Shown here: positions 1-9,834 of the stretch, in pieces | How positions within the stretch are numbered: position 1 is the stretch's first letter | Layout: the number at the start of each line of letters is the position of its first letter | Assembly: GCA_028564925.1 (NCBI GenBank) | Contig: CM053033.1 | Coordinates: forward strand, 88,017,356-88,081,355 | Direction: 5' to 3' | DNA: 64,000 bases | Origin: Lithobates sylvaticus | Taxonomy: Eukaryota > Chordata > Amphibia > Anura > Ranidae | Position numbers and translations under genes: made by a program | Notes under the pieces: generated by a model | Database searches by the model: none | Seen by the model: the letters and a program-made list of their open reading frames with translations, nothing else | What the model was told of the DNA's origin: nothing

Positions 1-890
1 ATACATGCTAGGGGGAGTACAACTGGGGGAATCCATAGTGGAGAAGGATCTGGGGGTTTTGGTAGATCATAAGCTCAATAATAGCATGCAATGTCAAGCT
101 GCGGTTTCCAAAGCAAGCAAAGTTCTTTCTTGTATTAAGAGAGGTATGGACTCCAGAGAGAGAGATATCATTTTGCCCCTGTTCAAATCATTAGTAAGAC
201 CTCATCTGGAATATGCAGTTCAGTTTTGGGCACCAGTTCTCAAAAAGGATATCGGGGAACTGGAGAAAGTGCAGAGAAGGGCAACCAAACTGATAAGAGG
301 CATGGAGGAGCTCAGCTATGAGGAAAGATTAGAGGAACTGAATTTATTCACCCTTGAGAAGAGGAGAATAAGGGGGGATATGATCAACATGTATAAATAT
401 ATAAGGGGTCCATATAGTGAACTTGGTGTTGAGTTATTCACATGACAGTCAACAAAGAGGACAAGGGGGCACTCTTTACGTCTGGAGGAAAAGAGATTTC
501 ATCTCCAAATATGGAAAGGTTTCTTCACAGTAAGAGCTGTGAAAATGTGGAATAGACTCCCTCCAGAGGTGGTTCTGGCCAGCTCAGTAGATTGCTTTAA
601 GAAAGGCCTGGATACTTTCCTAAATGTACATAATATAACTGGGTACCGACATTTATAGGTAAAGTTGATCCGGGGAAAATCCGATTGCCTCTCGGGGGAT
701 CAGGAATTTTTTCCCCTGCTGTAGCAAATTGGAGCATGCTCTGCTGTTTTTTTTTGCCTTCCTCTGGATCAACTGTGGGTATAGAATGGGGTATATGGGA
801 TTGTATGATATATTTTTTTATTTTTTTTTATTTGTGGTTGAACTGGATGGACTCTTTTTTCAACCTAACTAACTATGTAACTATGTAATT
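1..890 (+). mobile_element. 3' end of a CR1/L2-type LINE retrotransposon
   Basis: This is the 3' end of a non-LTR retrotransposon, cut off by the window edge. Frame 5-445 encodes 146 residues typical of the last part of a CR1/L2 reverse-transcriptase ORF: the KDLGVLVD block, then LVRPHLEYAVQFWAP, QRRATKLIRG and LEKRRIRGDMINMYK. This is the thumb/C-terminal part; the catalytic YADD region would lie to the left. The frame stops at 445, but homology to the usual tail of the ORF continues in other frames (FFTVRAVKMWNRLP-like sequence near 515-570), so the copy is degraded. The 3' UTR runs to about 890 and ends in a short CTATGTAA repeat with no poly(A), as in the CR1/L2 group. The 685-888 frame is not a gene. 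CR1 versus L2 cannot be settled by eye. Confidence 0.85.
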
Positions 891-895
891 TCACT

Positions 896-1927
896 CACCT
901 TCCTAACATTTACAGTCACCTACCTGACCATTACAGTCACCTACCTGACCATTGCACTCACCTACCTGACCATTGCACTCACCTACCCGACACATGCATT
1001 CACCTACCCGACACATGCATTCACCTACCCGACACATACATTCACCTACCCGACACATACACTCACCTACCCGACACATGCACTCACCTACCCGACACAT
1101 GCACTCACCTACCTGACCATTGCACTCACCTACCTGACACATGCACTCACCTACCTGACCATTGCACTCACCTACCCGACACATGCACTCACCTACCTGA
1201 CCATTACACTCACCTACCTGACCATTACACTCACCTACCTAAAACATGCACTCACCTACCTGACCATTGCACTCACCTACCTGACACATGCACTCACCTA
1301 CGTGACCATTGCACTCACCTACGTGACCATTGCACTCACCTACCTGACACATGCACTCACCTACGTGACCATTGCACTCACCTACGTGACCATTGCACTC
1401 ACCCACGTGACCATTACAGTCACCTACCTGACCATTACAGTCACCTACCTGACACATGCACTCACCTACGTGACCATTGCACTCACCTACCTGACCATTG
1501 CACTCACCTACCTGACCAATGCACTCACCTACCTGACCATTGCACTCACCTACCCGACACATGCACTCACCTACCTGACACATGCACTCACCTACCCGAC
1601 ACATGCACTCACCTACCTGACCATTGCACTCACCTACGTGACCATTGCACTCACCTACGTGACCATTGCACTCACCTACGTGACCATTGCACTCACCTAC
1701 GAGACCATTACAGTCACCTACCTGACCATTGCACTCACCTACCTGACCATTGCACTCACCTACCTGACCAATGCACTCACCTACCTGACCAATGCACTCA
1801 CCTACCTGACCAATGCACTCACCTACCTGACCAATGCACTCACCTACCTGACCATTGCACTCACCTACCCGACACATGCACTCACCTACCTGACACATGC
1901 ACCTACCTGACACATGCACTTACTGAA
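896..1927. repeat. 21-bp minisatellite, about 49 units
   Basis: The block is a tandem array with a 21-bp period. Each unit ends in CACTCACCTAC and carries one of two variable halves, CTGACCATTG or C(C/T)GACACATG, in no fixed order. Because the period is a multiple of three and the unit lacks stops, long open frames appear on both strands (7-residue repeats such as NGQVGEC on minus and ALTYLTI on plus). These are repeat artefacts. No promoter, Kozak context or homology supports translation. Confidence 0.95.
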
Positions 1928-2071
1928 TTAACACATTTTGCAAAATTCTGTAAAATATGTAACTGTACAGAGCACAATGTCAGCATTGACGTGAGTTGGT
2001 TTGTACTCGTTTTTTTGTAGATTGTTACATACCGTTAAACAAGCAATAAACTTTAACAGTGAAAGGCTTAC

Positions 2072-2200
2072 TTTAGAGGTGTTTATATGCAGCGAAATAA
2101 TGGATCCACTCCACATTGTCTCCAGTCTCTCCGGCAGCTCATTCCCGCCCGCAAGTCTCCTCTGATCCCAGCCGCGTGTTCTCCCAGTCATGCCCAGCAC
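2072..2200 (-). other. speculative first coding exon of a minus-strand gene
   Basis: On the minus strand, an ATG at 2200 opens 43 codons (begins MLGMTGRTRG, ends LHINTSK) and runs exactly in phase 0 to TCTAAA|GTAAGC, a good splice-donor match at 2071. Upstream on the minus strand (2200-2335) the DNA is richer in CpG than its surroundings and has CCAAT-like motifs (CCAATCATAG near 2258), as a housekeeping promoter might. No downstream exon is visible because the LINE and minisatellite fill the next 2 kb. I do not recognise the peptide. A chance ORF next to a chance donor is the main alternative. Confidence 0.2.
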
Positions 2201-2449
2201 GTCACCGCTGATTTGTTTGATTGTGGGTGCAATGTGGATGAGACAGCCTCTATGATTGGATTAGCGTGCGCATGTCACCCACGGGCGCTTATTCTTTGTC
2301 ACGCCCACTCGCCTACAGAACTGTGGGAGATGTAGTTTGTGGTGCGGATGATTCGATTTTCACTGTGTGCTTTTCTAATTTAATGGCTCTCCTTTCATGG
2401 CGTGCCCACAGAGAGGGCCCGGCGTGCCGGGAGCGGCACGCGTGCCATG

Positions 2450-3184
2450 GGTCAGGGCTCCACTTGCGACGTCCGGTCGAATCGGCGCGCGCGCATACGC
2501 ACACGCGCCGCTGATTCGTCCGGGCGTCGAAACGAGGGTACGCGCCGGCGTGTCCCTCAGGCGCGCGCGTGCGCAGCGAGCGCGGGCACGCGCGTCGCGG
2601 GCGCACACGTGACGCGCTAGCGCTGTTTGGCGCCAGTTGGCCTTTAAAAGAGTGACAGCTGCACATGTCAGGTGCTGTTCGTCTACAGTTTGTCCCTTGT
2701 GAAACCTGCCTCTGCTTGTGTACTCCTGTTAACCTGATCCGGCTTCCACTTGACTCTGCTGCCTTCTCCATTCCTGATTCCGGCTTGTTGACTCTGCTTT
2801 GGACTGATACCTGAACGCTGACCTCCTGCCTGTCTGACCTCTCTATTGCCTGTGCCCACTTACCTGCCTGCCAAGTGTATCCAGACCCGGCCTGCCTGAC
2901 GACCCCTCTGCCTGCTTCCCTGCATGCTGCATACCTCCAGAATTGCTGACGCCATCTCAGGGTCACCCTACATCCGGGCCCTGCTCTACTGTCTGCCAGT
3001 CTCTGCTGCTTCAGCATCCAGGAGATCGCTACTGACCGGCTACATCTGCCACAGCATCCATTCCAGGCACTCCTACCCCGCTGTGCTCACGGGACCACTG
3101 TCTCCACTCCAGTGGGCCCTGAACCAGAGCCGTAAGAGAGGCCCTCTCCCAGCGAAGTCAGGCTCTCCACTCAGGTACCTAACA
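2450..3184 (+). repeat. left LTR of the Ty3/Gypsy element
   Basis: About 735 bp that match 7544-8280 almost base for base, from GTCAGGGCTCCACTTG to GGTACCTAACA. The first 200 bases are extremely CpG-rich. A TATA-like CCTTTAAAAG at 2641-2650 would place transcription initiation near 2675 (inference). The right copy shows the canonical TG...CA ends; the left copy begins a base or two less clearly. The frame that opens at 2924 inside this LTR is not the gag start. Confidence 0.9.
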
Positions 3185-3196
3185 GTACGAACAGCC

Positions 3197-6100
3197 ATGA
3201 CTGAGCCTGCGGGAGAAGCCTCTGCCATGAAGGAGTTCTGCTCACACCTGGCAGCCCTCACTCAGGCGGTGCAATCCCTCCAAGAAGGATATACCAGACT
3301 GGAAGGTCGAGTGCAGCAACTTGCTGACCCCAATGTTGCAGCTCCTGCACCTCCGCAGCCTCCTGTACCACCTGCTACTCCTCCTGCAGTGATGATGCTG
3401 CCTCCTGAACCAAGAGTACCTGTTCCTGATCGGTTCTCCGGAGATCGTTCCAAATTCCGTGTCTTCCGCAACGCCTGCCAGTTATATTTTGCTCTACAAC
3501 CCAGAACCTTCTCCCTAGAGGCCACCAAAGTGGGGTTCGTGATTTCTCTGCTGCAGGGCGAACCTCAGATCTGGGCACATCGCCTGCTGGAAGGGAATAG
3601 CATGTTGACTCAGTCCCTCTCGTCTTTCCTGGAAGCCATGGCGCAACTCTACGAGGACCCCCAGCTAACCACCACAGCTGAATCTGCTCTGTCTGCGCTC
3701 CAACAAGGCCGCAGAACGGCCGAGGACTATGTGACAGACTTTAGACGATGGAGCGCAGACACCCAGTGGAATGACTCGGCATTAAGGCATCAGTTCCGCA
3801 TGGGCCTCTCCGAAGGCCTAAAGGATGAACTTGCCCGCGTGGGCACCCCAGACACCTTGGAGGGCCTGATAACCCTGAGTATACAGATTGATCGTCGGCT
3901 CCGGGAACGCAGAGTCGAGAGATCCGCTCAAGTCCACCGCCCGGCCTGGATGACCGCAAGGGCTCCATTACCGGCTAGCCGTTACATGCCCGCTCAACCA
4001 GTGGCCCCTGCCCATTCTCTTCCCGATGCCGGCGAGCCGATGCAGCTTGGTCTCATGCGACCCACTCTGTCTCCGGAGGAACGTGCCCGACGCCGACAAC
4101 TAAATTTGTGCCTGTACTGCGGTGGGTCCGGACACTTTGTGAACAGATGCCCGAGCAAGCTGCGTAAGTGCCTTTCGTCTGTGTCAACCAACTCTGTTCC
4201 CTTACCAGTCCATGCCACCCACATCTCTCTACCCCTGTCTTTTCAGTTCCTGGGAAGGACGATTCTCACCAACGCTATCCTTGATTCGGGAGCTTGCAGC
4301 TGTTTCATCGATGCCACTTTTGCCAGCCGGCACGACATTCCTCTTCAGAGGAAGGCCCACGGACTAACCGTCTTCCTGGCTGACGGTTCTCGCATTAAAT
4401 CGGGCCAAGTTGTTCAGGAAACCCAACCTCTGCTCACTATCTCTTCTCTCCATCACCAGGAACTGTTAACCTTGGATGTAATCTCGTCCCCCCTGTTCCC
4501 GGTGATCCTGGGCATCCCCTGGTTGCAGGCACACGACCCGACCATCAGCTGGTCCACGGGGGAGGTCAAGTTCCAGTCACCCTACTGCCTGGAACATTGC
4601 TTACACGAAGCTCCGGCACAACCCGCTACGCTTCTATGTCTGGACTCTGATGTTGACCTGATCCAAGCGGTGCCGGAACCATACCATGAATTCCTAGACG
4701 TCTTTAGTAAACGGGGAGCGGACTCCCTACCTCCACACCGCACCTACGATTGTCCCATAGAACTTTTGCCGGGGGCCGAGATTCCATTCGGGCGTATCTT
4801 CCCCCTTTCCGAGAAGGAACAAGAGGCCCTGAAGGCCTACATTTCAGAAAACCTAAAGAAGGGGTTTATACGTCACTCTACCTCACCCGCAGGGGCCGGC
4901 ATATTCTTTGTAACCAAGAAAGACCAGTCACTCCGACCCTGTGTGGACTACCGGGAACTAAATAAAGTTACGATTAAAAACCGTTATCCCCTACCCTTAA
5001 TACCAGAACTGTTTCAAAAACTAAGAGCGGCCACCATATTCTCCAAACTGGACTTAAGAGGGGCCTACAACCTGGTTCGCATCCGATCAGGCGATGAGTG
5101 GAAGACTGCATTTCGTACCCGTTTTGGGCATTACGAGTACTTGGTCATGCCCTTTGGCCTTTGTAATGCCCCGGCTACTTTCCAGCACCTCATAAATGAG
5201 GTCTTCAGGGACTTTCTGGACATTTTTGTCATCGTGTACTTGGATGACATCCTAATCTTTTCCAGAACGCTTGAGCAGCATCGGGGGCATGTGGGCCGAG
5301 TCTTACTCCGTCTCCGTCAGCACGGATTATATGCAAAAGCAGAGAAGTGCACCTTCGAACAGCAGAGCATCCAATTCTTGGGTCTTCAGATCTCCCCAGC
5401 AGGCATTGAGATGGACCCACAAAAGGTAACAGCTGTACTGGACTGGCCGGCACCCTCTGACAAGAAGGGTGTGCAGCGTTTTGTCGGATTTGCGAACTTT
5501 TACAGAAAGTTCATCAAGGGGTTCTCGGCCATCATCTCGCCAATCACGCAGCTAACAAGGCAGAATGTACGGTTTCATTGGGGTCCAGAGGCCCAGGAGG
5601 CGTTTGTGAAACTCAAGGGGCGATTCACATCCGCTCCCATCCTCAGTCACCCTGACCCATCTCTCCCATACATCCTGGAAGTGGATGCCTCCGAGGTAGC
5701 AGTGGGGGCTGTGGTCTCCCAACGCCAGGGCAATAATGACCTAATGCACCCTGTGGGCTTCTTCTCCCGGAAACTTTCACCCGCAGAAAGGAACTATGAT
5801 GTAGGTGACCGAGAACTGCTAGCCATTAAATCAGCACTGGAAGAATGGAGGTACTTGCTGGAGGGAGCAGTCCACCCTGTATTAATATACACGGATCACA
5901 AGAATCTCGAGTACTTGAGGACGGCGAAACGTCTAAAACCACGACAAGCCCGCTGGGCCCTGTTCTTTTCACGTTTCAGCTTCCACATTACCTACCGGCC
6001 TGGATCTAAAAATGTGAAGCCAGATGCGCTCTCACGCATGTATGACTGCCCTAAAGACCTCACACCTCCTGATACCATCCTCCCTGCAAGCAACTTCCTT

Positions 6101-7708
6101 CTGCTACAACCGGACTTACTGTCCCAGATCAGGGAAGCCTCCCTGAACCCGCTCCTTCCCCCAGGACTTTCATTAACCCGTAGAGAAGGGCTACTCTGGA
6201 AGGATAGCCAGGTGTTTGTCCCCGAACCCATCCGGGTTAAAGTATTGGCCCTCCTCCACGATCACCCACTAGCAGGACACTTCGGGGCCCGAAAGACTCT
6301 CGACCTGGTGCAGCGCACCTTCTGGTGGCCTGGTCTGAAGGAATTCTGTTCCAAGTATGTTAGTTCATGCCCAGTGTGCTCCCGAAGCAAGACTACTAGG
6401 GGCCGGGCCTGGGGTCTACTCAAGCCTCTCCCTGCACCTGACCGACCCTGGCGTATGATAACGATGGACTTTATAGTCGAGCTGCCCCCCTCTGAAGGTC
6501 ACACGGCCATCTTTGTAGTTGTTGACCGACTCTCAAAGATGGCCCACTTCCTACCCCTAAGGGGAACTCCATCTGCAGCAGAGACGGCCCGTGTATTTAT
6601 CCGAGAAATCATTAGGTTACACGGGGTACCCAAGAATATAGTTTCGGACAGGGGAGTCCAGTTCACCTCGCGGTTTTGGAGGGCACTGTGTGATAGCCTA
6701 AAGATCGAGCTGGCCCTATCCTCAGCTTACCACCCCCAAACTAATGGGCAGACTGAGCGCACGAACCAGACTCTCGAACAATATATTAGGTGTTTCACTT
6801 CATTTGTGCAAGATGATTGGGTGTCTCTGCTGCCCTTAGCGGAATTCGCATACAACAATGCCAGCCACTCGACCACGGGGCAGTCCCCATTTTTTGCTAA
6901 TTATGGGTTCCATTTAACATTTCTCCCAGATTTTCTTACAGAGTCCTCCGTTCCAGCAGTCCAGGACGCGGTGACCTTCCTTAGCCGCAACAACCAAATC
7001 CTCCAGGAAGCCATAACCAAGGCCCAGGCGGACAGTAAGAAAGCCTTTGACCAAAAGAGGAGGGGAGAGTTGAATCTGCAAATCGGGGATCAGGTATGGC
7101 TTTCCTCTTCTAATTTAAAGTTAACCTGTCCCTCTAAGAAGCTGGCACCCAAGTTCCTGGGCCCTTTTCCTGTAAAGAGGAGGATTAATGAGGTGTCCTA
7201 TGAACTATCCCTGCCTGACACCATGAAGGTACATCCTGTGTTTCATGTCTCCCTATTGAAACCCTCGGTACCCGACCCCTTCCCCAATAGGGAGTCCGGG
7301 CCTCCTGAACCTGTCCTAGTGGATGGAAACGAGGAGTACGAGGTAGAAGTTGTACTAGACTGTAGAAGGCGACAAGGGCAAAGACAGTTTCTGATTAAAT
7401 GGAAGGGCTTCGGCCCGGAAAGCAATTCTTGGGAACCTGAGGACAATATACATGCTGAAAGACTAATTCGTGCCTTTTTCATTTCACACCCCGAGAAGGA
7501 CGACCAACTGGGCACCCGGAGGTTGCCCCTTGTGGGGGGGCAATGTCAGGGCTCCACTTGCGACGTGCGGTCGAATCGGCGCGCGCGCATGCGCACACGC
7601 GCCGCTGATTCGTCCGGGCGTCGAAACGAGGGTACGCGCCGGCGTGTCCCTCAGGCGCGCGCGCGTGCGCAGCGAGCGCGGGCACGCGCGTCGCGGGCGC
7701 ACACGTGA
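3197..7708 (+). CDS. gag-pol polyprotein of the Ty3/Gypsy element
   Basis: One continuous frame encodes about 1,503 residues from the ATG at 3197, chosen because it is the first ATG after the LTR end and starts MTEPAGEASAMKEF. Visible parts in order: gag matrix/capsid-like region (1-300); CCHC zinc knuckle CLYCGGSGHFVNRC (about 305-320); aspartic protease DSGA (about 363); reverse transcriptase with FSKLDLRGAY and VYLDDIL (about 680); RNase H with EVDAS and YTDHKNLEYL (from about 830); integrase HHCC zinc domain (about 1020-1060), core with DFIVELP, SDRGVQFTS and SAYHPQTNGQTER; and a C-terminal chromodomain (about 1380-1430, FLIKWKGF and NSWEPEDN) that in this family can direct integration to marked chromatin. 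Gag and pol share one frame, as known for several chromoviruses. The frame runs into the right LTR before ending. Confidence 0.93.
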   Translation: MTEPAGEASAMKEFCSHLAALTQAVQSLQEGYTRLEGRVQQLADPNVAAPAPPQPPVPPATPPAVMMLPPEPRVPVPDRFSGDRSKFRVFRNACQLYFALQPRTFSLEATKVGFVISLLQGEPQIWAHRLLEGNSMLTQSLSSFLEAMAQLYEDPQLTTTAESALSALQQGRRTAEDYVTDFRRWSADTQWNDSALRHQFRMGLSEGLKDELARVGTPDTLEGLITLSIQIDRRLRERRVERSAQVHRPAWMTARAPLPASRYMPAQPVAPAHSLPDAGEPMQLGLMRPTLSPEERARRRQLNLCLYCGGSGHFVNRCPSKLRKCLSSVSTNSVPLPVHATHISLPLSFQFLGRTILTNAILDSGACSCFIDATFASRHDIPLQRKAHGLTVFLADGSRIKSGQVVQETQPLLTISSLHHQELLTLDVISSPLFPVILGIPWLQAHDPTISWSTGEVKFQSPYCLEHCLHEAPAQPATLLCLDSDVDLIQAVPEPYHEFLDVFSKRGADSLPPHRTYDCPIELLPGAEIPFGRIFPLSEKEQEALKAYISENLKKGFIRHSTSPAGAGIFFVTKKDQSLRPCVDYRELNKVTIKNRYPLPLIPELFQKLRAATIFSKLDLRGAYNLVRIRSGDEWKTAFRTRFGHYEYLVMPFGLCNAPATFQHLINEVFRDFLDIFVIVYLDDILIFSRTLEQHRGHVGRVLLRLRQHGLYAKAEKCTFEQQSIQFLGLQISPAGIEMDPQKVTAVLDWPAPSDKKGVQRFVGFANFYRKFIKGFSAIISPITQLTRQNVRFHWGPEAQEAFVKLKGRFTSAPILSHPDPSLPYILEVDASEVAVGAVVSQRQGNNDLMHPVGFFSRKLSPAERNYDVGDRELLAIKSALEEWRYLLEGAVHPVLIYTDHKNLEYLRTAKRLKPRQARWALFFSRFSFHITYRPGSKNVKPDALSRMYDCPKDLTPPDTILPASNFLLLQPDLLSQIREASLNPLLPPGLSLTRREGLLWKDSQVFVPEPIRVKVLALLHDHPLAGHFGARKTLDLVQRTFWWPGLKEFCSKYVSSCPVCSRSKTTRGRAWGLLKPLPAPDRPWRMITMDFIVELPPSEGHTAIFVVVDRLSKMAHFLPLRGTPSAAETARVFIREIIRLHGVPKNIVSDRGVQFTSRFWRALCDSLKIELALSSAYHPQTNGQTERTNQTLEQYIRCFTSFVQDDWVSLLPLAEFAYNNASHSTTGQSPFFANYGFHLTFLPDFLTESSVPAVQDAVTFLSRNNQILQEAITKAQADSKKAFDQKRRGELNLQIGDQVWLSSSNLKLTCPSKKLAPKFLGPFPVKRRINEVSYELSLPDTMKVHPVFHVSLLKPSVPDPFPNRESGPPEPVLVDGNEEYEVEVVLDCRRRQGQRQFLIKWKGFGPESNSWEPEDNIHAERLIRAFFISHPEKDDQLGTRRLPLVGGQCQGSTCDVRSNRRARMRTRAADSSGRRNEGTRRRVPQARARAQRARARASRAHT

Positions 7709-8280
7709 CGCGCTAGCGCTGTTTGGCGCCAGTTGGCCTTTAAAAGAGTGACAGCTGCACATGTCAGGTGCTGTTCGTCTACAGTTTGTCCCTTGTGAAA
7801 CCTGCCTCTGCTTGTGTACTCCTGTTAACCTGATCCGGCTTCCACTTGACTCTGCTGCCTTCTCCATTCCTGATTCCGGCTTGTTGACTCTGCTTTGGAC
7901 TGATACCTGAACGCTGACCTCCTGCCTGTCTGACCTCTCTATTGCCTGTGCCCACTTACCTGCCTGCCAAGTGTATCCAGACCCGGCCTGCCTGACGACC
8001 CCTCTGCCTGCTTCCCTGCATGCTGCATACCTCCAGAATTGCTGACGCCATCTCAGGGTCACCCTACATCCGGGCCCTGCTCCACTGTCTGCCAGTCTCT
8101 GCTGCTTCAGCATCCAGGAGATCGCTACTGACCAGCTACATCTGCCACAGCATCCATTCCAGGCACTCCTACCCCGCTGTGCTCACGGGACCACTGTCTC
8201 CACTCCAGTGGGCCCTGAACCAGAGCCGTAAGAGAGGCCCTCTCCCAGCGAAGTCAGGCTCTCCACTCAGGTACCTAACA
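7544..8280 (+). repeat. right LTR of the Ty3/Gypsy element
   Basis: Matches 2450-3184 with about four substitutions and one CG-dinucleotide length difference in the CpG-rich part. Begins TGTCAGGG and ends CCTAACA, the TG...CA form expected of LTR ends. The TATA-like CCTTTAAAAG recurs at about 7738-7747. The frame 8020-8508 joins this LTR to Tc1 sequence and is an artefact. Confidence 0.92.
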
Positions 8281-8923
8281 GCACGTGCTCAGTGTCATAT
8301 CCAGAGGTTGTCAAGCAGACTAAGGACATGGATTATTTTGCACCATGAGACCAAGATAAACTTATTTGGCTCAGATGATATCAAGTGCGTGTGGCAGCAA
8401 CCAGGTGAGGAGTACAAAGACAAGTGTGTCTTGCCTACAGTCAAACACGGTGATGGGAGTGTCATGGTCTGGGGCTGCATGAGTGCTGCTGGCACTGGGG
8501 AACCATAAATGCCAACGTGTACATGCTTCACCATGTCACAGAACTCCTGCCTTCGGAGACTGGGCAGAGCAGTATTCTAACATGATAATGACTCAAAACA
8601 TACCTCCAAGACGACTACTGCCTTGCTAAAGAAGCTGAGGGTAAAGGTGATGGACTGGCCAAGCATGGCTAGAGACCTAAACCCTATTGAGCATCTGTGG
8701 GGCATCCTCAAATGGAAGGTGGAGGAGCGCAAGGTCTCTAACATCCACCAGCTCCGTGATGTCATCATGGAGCAGTGGAAGAGGACTCCAGTGGCAACCT
8801 GTGAAGCTCTGGTGAACTCCATGCCCAAGAGGGTTAAGGCAGTGCTGGAAAATAATGGTGGCCACACAAAATATTGACACTTTGGGCCCAATTCGGACAT
8901 TTTCACTTAGGGGTGTACTCACT
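8281..8923 (+). pseudogene. Tc1-like transposase, 3' half, truncated at both ends
   Basis: A degraded Tc1/mariner transposon. Just after the LTR the DNA matches the Tc1 helix-turn-helix region (GTCATATCCAGAGGTTGTC), then jumps by an internal deletion into the DDE domain: FGSDDIKCVWQQPGEEY and GDGSVMVWGCMSAAG (8380-8500), the second catalytic Asp block QHDNDSKHT-like (8575-8600), then WPSMARDLNPIEHLWGILK with the final acidic residue of DD34E (8655-8720), and the C-terminal MPKRVKAVLENNGG. A stop at about 8506 and at least one frameshift break the coding line. The expected 3' sequence continues to CACTTAGGGGTGTACTCACTTA near 8923 and is then lost, so the 3' inverted repeat is missing. It cannot encode an active enzyme. 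Confidence 0.9.
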
Positions 8924-8948
8924 TAGATATAGGTTAGGTCCATCTCAA

Positions 8949-9018
8949 GGTCAGTAGGTAGATATATGCAAGGCTGACCTCAAGGTTGGTAGGTAGACAT
9001 ATGCGTGGTCAACCTCAA
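8949..9018. repeat. 35-bp tandem duplication
   Basis: Two imperfect 35-bp copies (8949-8983 and 8984-9018) sharing GGTAGGTAGA.ATATGC and ending in CCTCAA. It abuts the broken Tc1 end. No function is apparent. Confidence 0.7.
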
Positions 9019-9500
9019 GGTGGGCATTGAGGTTTTAAGGATCCCAGAAATTGATTCAGCCACAAAGCTTCCACCAAGTGTTGTCCTCTCATTGTGGGAG
9101 TCTGTTCATTCTCAGTGTAGACGCAACTCAGACCCTTTGTGCTGGGAGCCTTGCATAGTACGTTGTAATTACATAGTACTGAGGACTGCATAAATCAGTT
9201 TTGGGTGAAATATATCTGGGACAGGAACCTAGTATATATCTACTTACGAACCGCCAACCCACAATGTACTGCGGACAGGCACCCCATGCAGGCAAAGCGC
9301 CGTACTGTACATCACTGCTCGTTTCCAGGTTTAGGATGTGCATATGCCCCCCCCCCCCTCCCCGTTGACACCCGCTGTCATTTTAGACAGTTGGAGTTTG
9401 TCAACAGGTCCTGGCCAATGATTCATGTCTGGGACCTGCTGATCATCTGTGTCCAATCACAGCCAGAGCCCTGTGTTGACAACCCACACAGGGCTCTGTA
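9019..9500. other. intergenic stretch, nothing recognised
   Basis: No ORF with support, no clear repeat end and no RNA gene. It holds a C-run at 9348-9361. The sequence around 9390-9500 begins to resemble the body of the TTAA MITEs described below, but too loosely to set a start. Confidence 0.5.
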
Positions 9501-9834
9501 CAGCTGGAACAATCTCTCTGTTTCTTATCCCTGCAAAGCAAAGATAGGAAAAAAAGATCTTTAGTAAAAACCAGCACACATTACACAAATGAACGCTTGC
9601 TAGGCACACATTTAACCCCTTGTTTACCCGAGATGTTAACCCCATTCCAGTCAATATCATTAGTACAGTGACAGTGTATAGCATGATCACTTGATTAGTG
9701 TCACTGGAGATGTCAGTGGCATTTTGTTCCTATTCAGTTTCAGTTAGTGCAATATTGCCCACCATACTATCATAGTCCCACTATAAGTCCCTGATCACTG
9801 TCATTAGTATAAAAAAAAATTGTTTACTGTGCAC
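9500..9834 (+). mobile_element. partial TTAA-type MITE, left half only
   Basis: This stretch follows the same order as the MITE at 17307-18207: a purine-rich AAAGATAGGAAAAA part, AACACCAGCTAGG.ACACATTTAACCC-like sequence near 9598, TTAACCCCATTCCAG, then TAGTCCCACTATAA and CATTAGTATAAAA. It stops at about 9830, where the piggyBac-like element begins, and the second half does not resume on the other side (15772 onward). It is therefore a truncated copy rather than one simply split by the piggyBac insertion. Confidence 0.55.

Larger units (their letters stand above)
2450..8280 (+). mobile_element. Ty3/Gypsy LTR retrotransposon, chromovirus type, looks whole
   Basis: A complete-looking LTR retrotransposon of about 5.83 kb: left LTR 2450-3184, a single long gag-pol frame, and right LTR 7544-8280. 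The order gag, protease, RT, RNase H, integrase, chromodomain places it in the chromodomain Ty3/Gypsy group, close to the vertebrate sushi-like branch by recall. I count about four substitutions and one 2-bp indel between the LTRs (roughly 0.5%), so the insertion is young. A G-rich polypurine-like tract lies at about 7531-7540, just before the right LTR. I could not find a matching target-site duplication. It is a fossil or near-fossil; no obvious breaks were seen. Confidence 0.93.

Noticed and set aside
903-1919. Long Cys-rich minus-strand and Thr-rich plus-strand proteins
   Set aside because: They are the in-frame translation of the 21-bp minisatellite on both strands.
2436-2450. GCACG as target duplication of the Ty3/Gypsy element
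   Set aside because: On the left it is separated from the LTR start by about ten bases, so the placement does not fit.
2313-3017. 234-residue minus-strand ORF through the left LTR
   Set aside because: Shadow of CpG-rich LTR sequence; the same frame recurs in the right LTR.
2924-3196. 91-residue N-terminal extension of gag-pol
   Set aside because: It lies inside the left LTR and recurs in the right LTR joined to Tc1; the ATG at 3197 follows the LTR.
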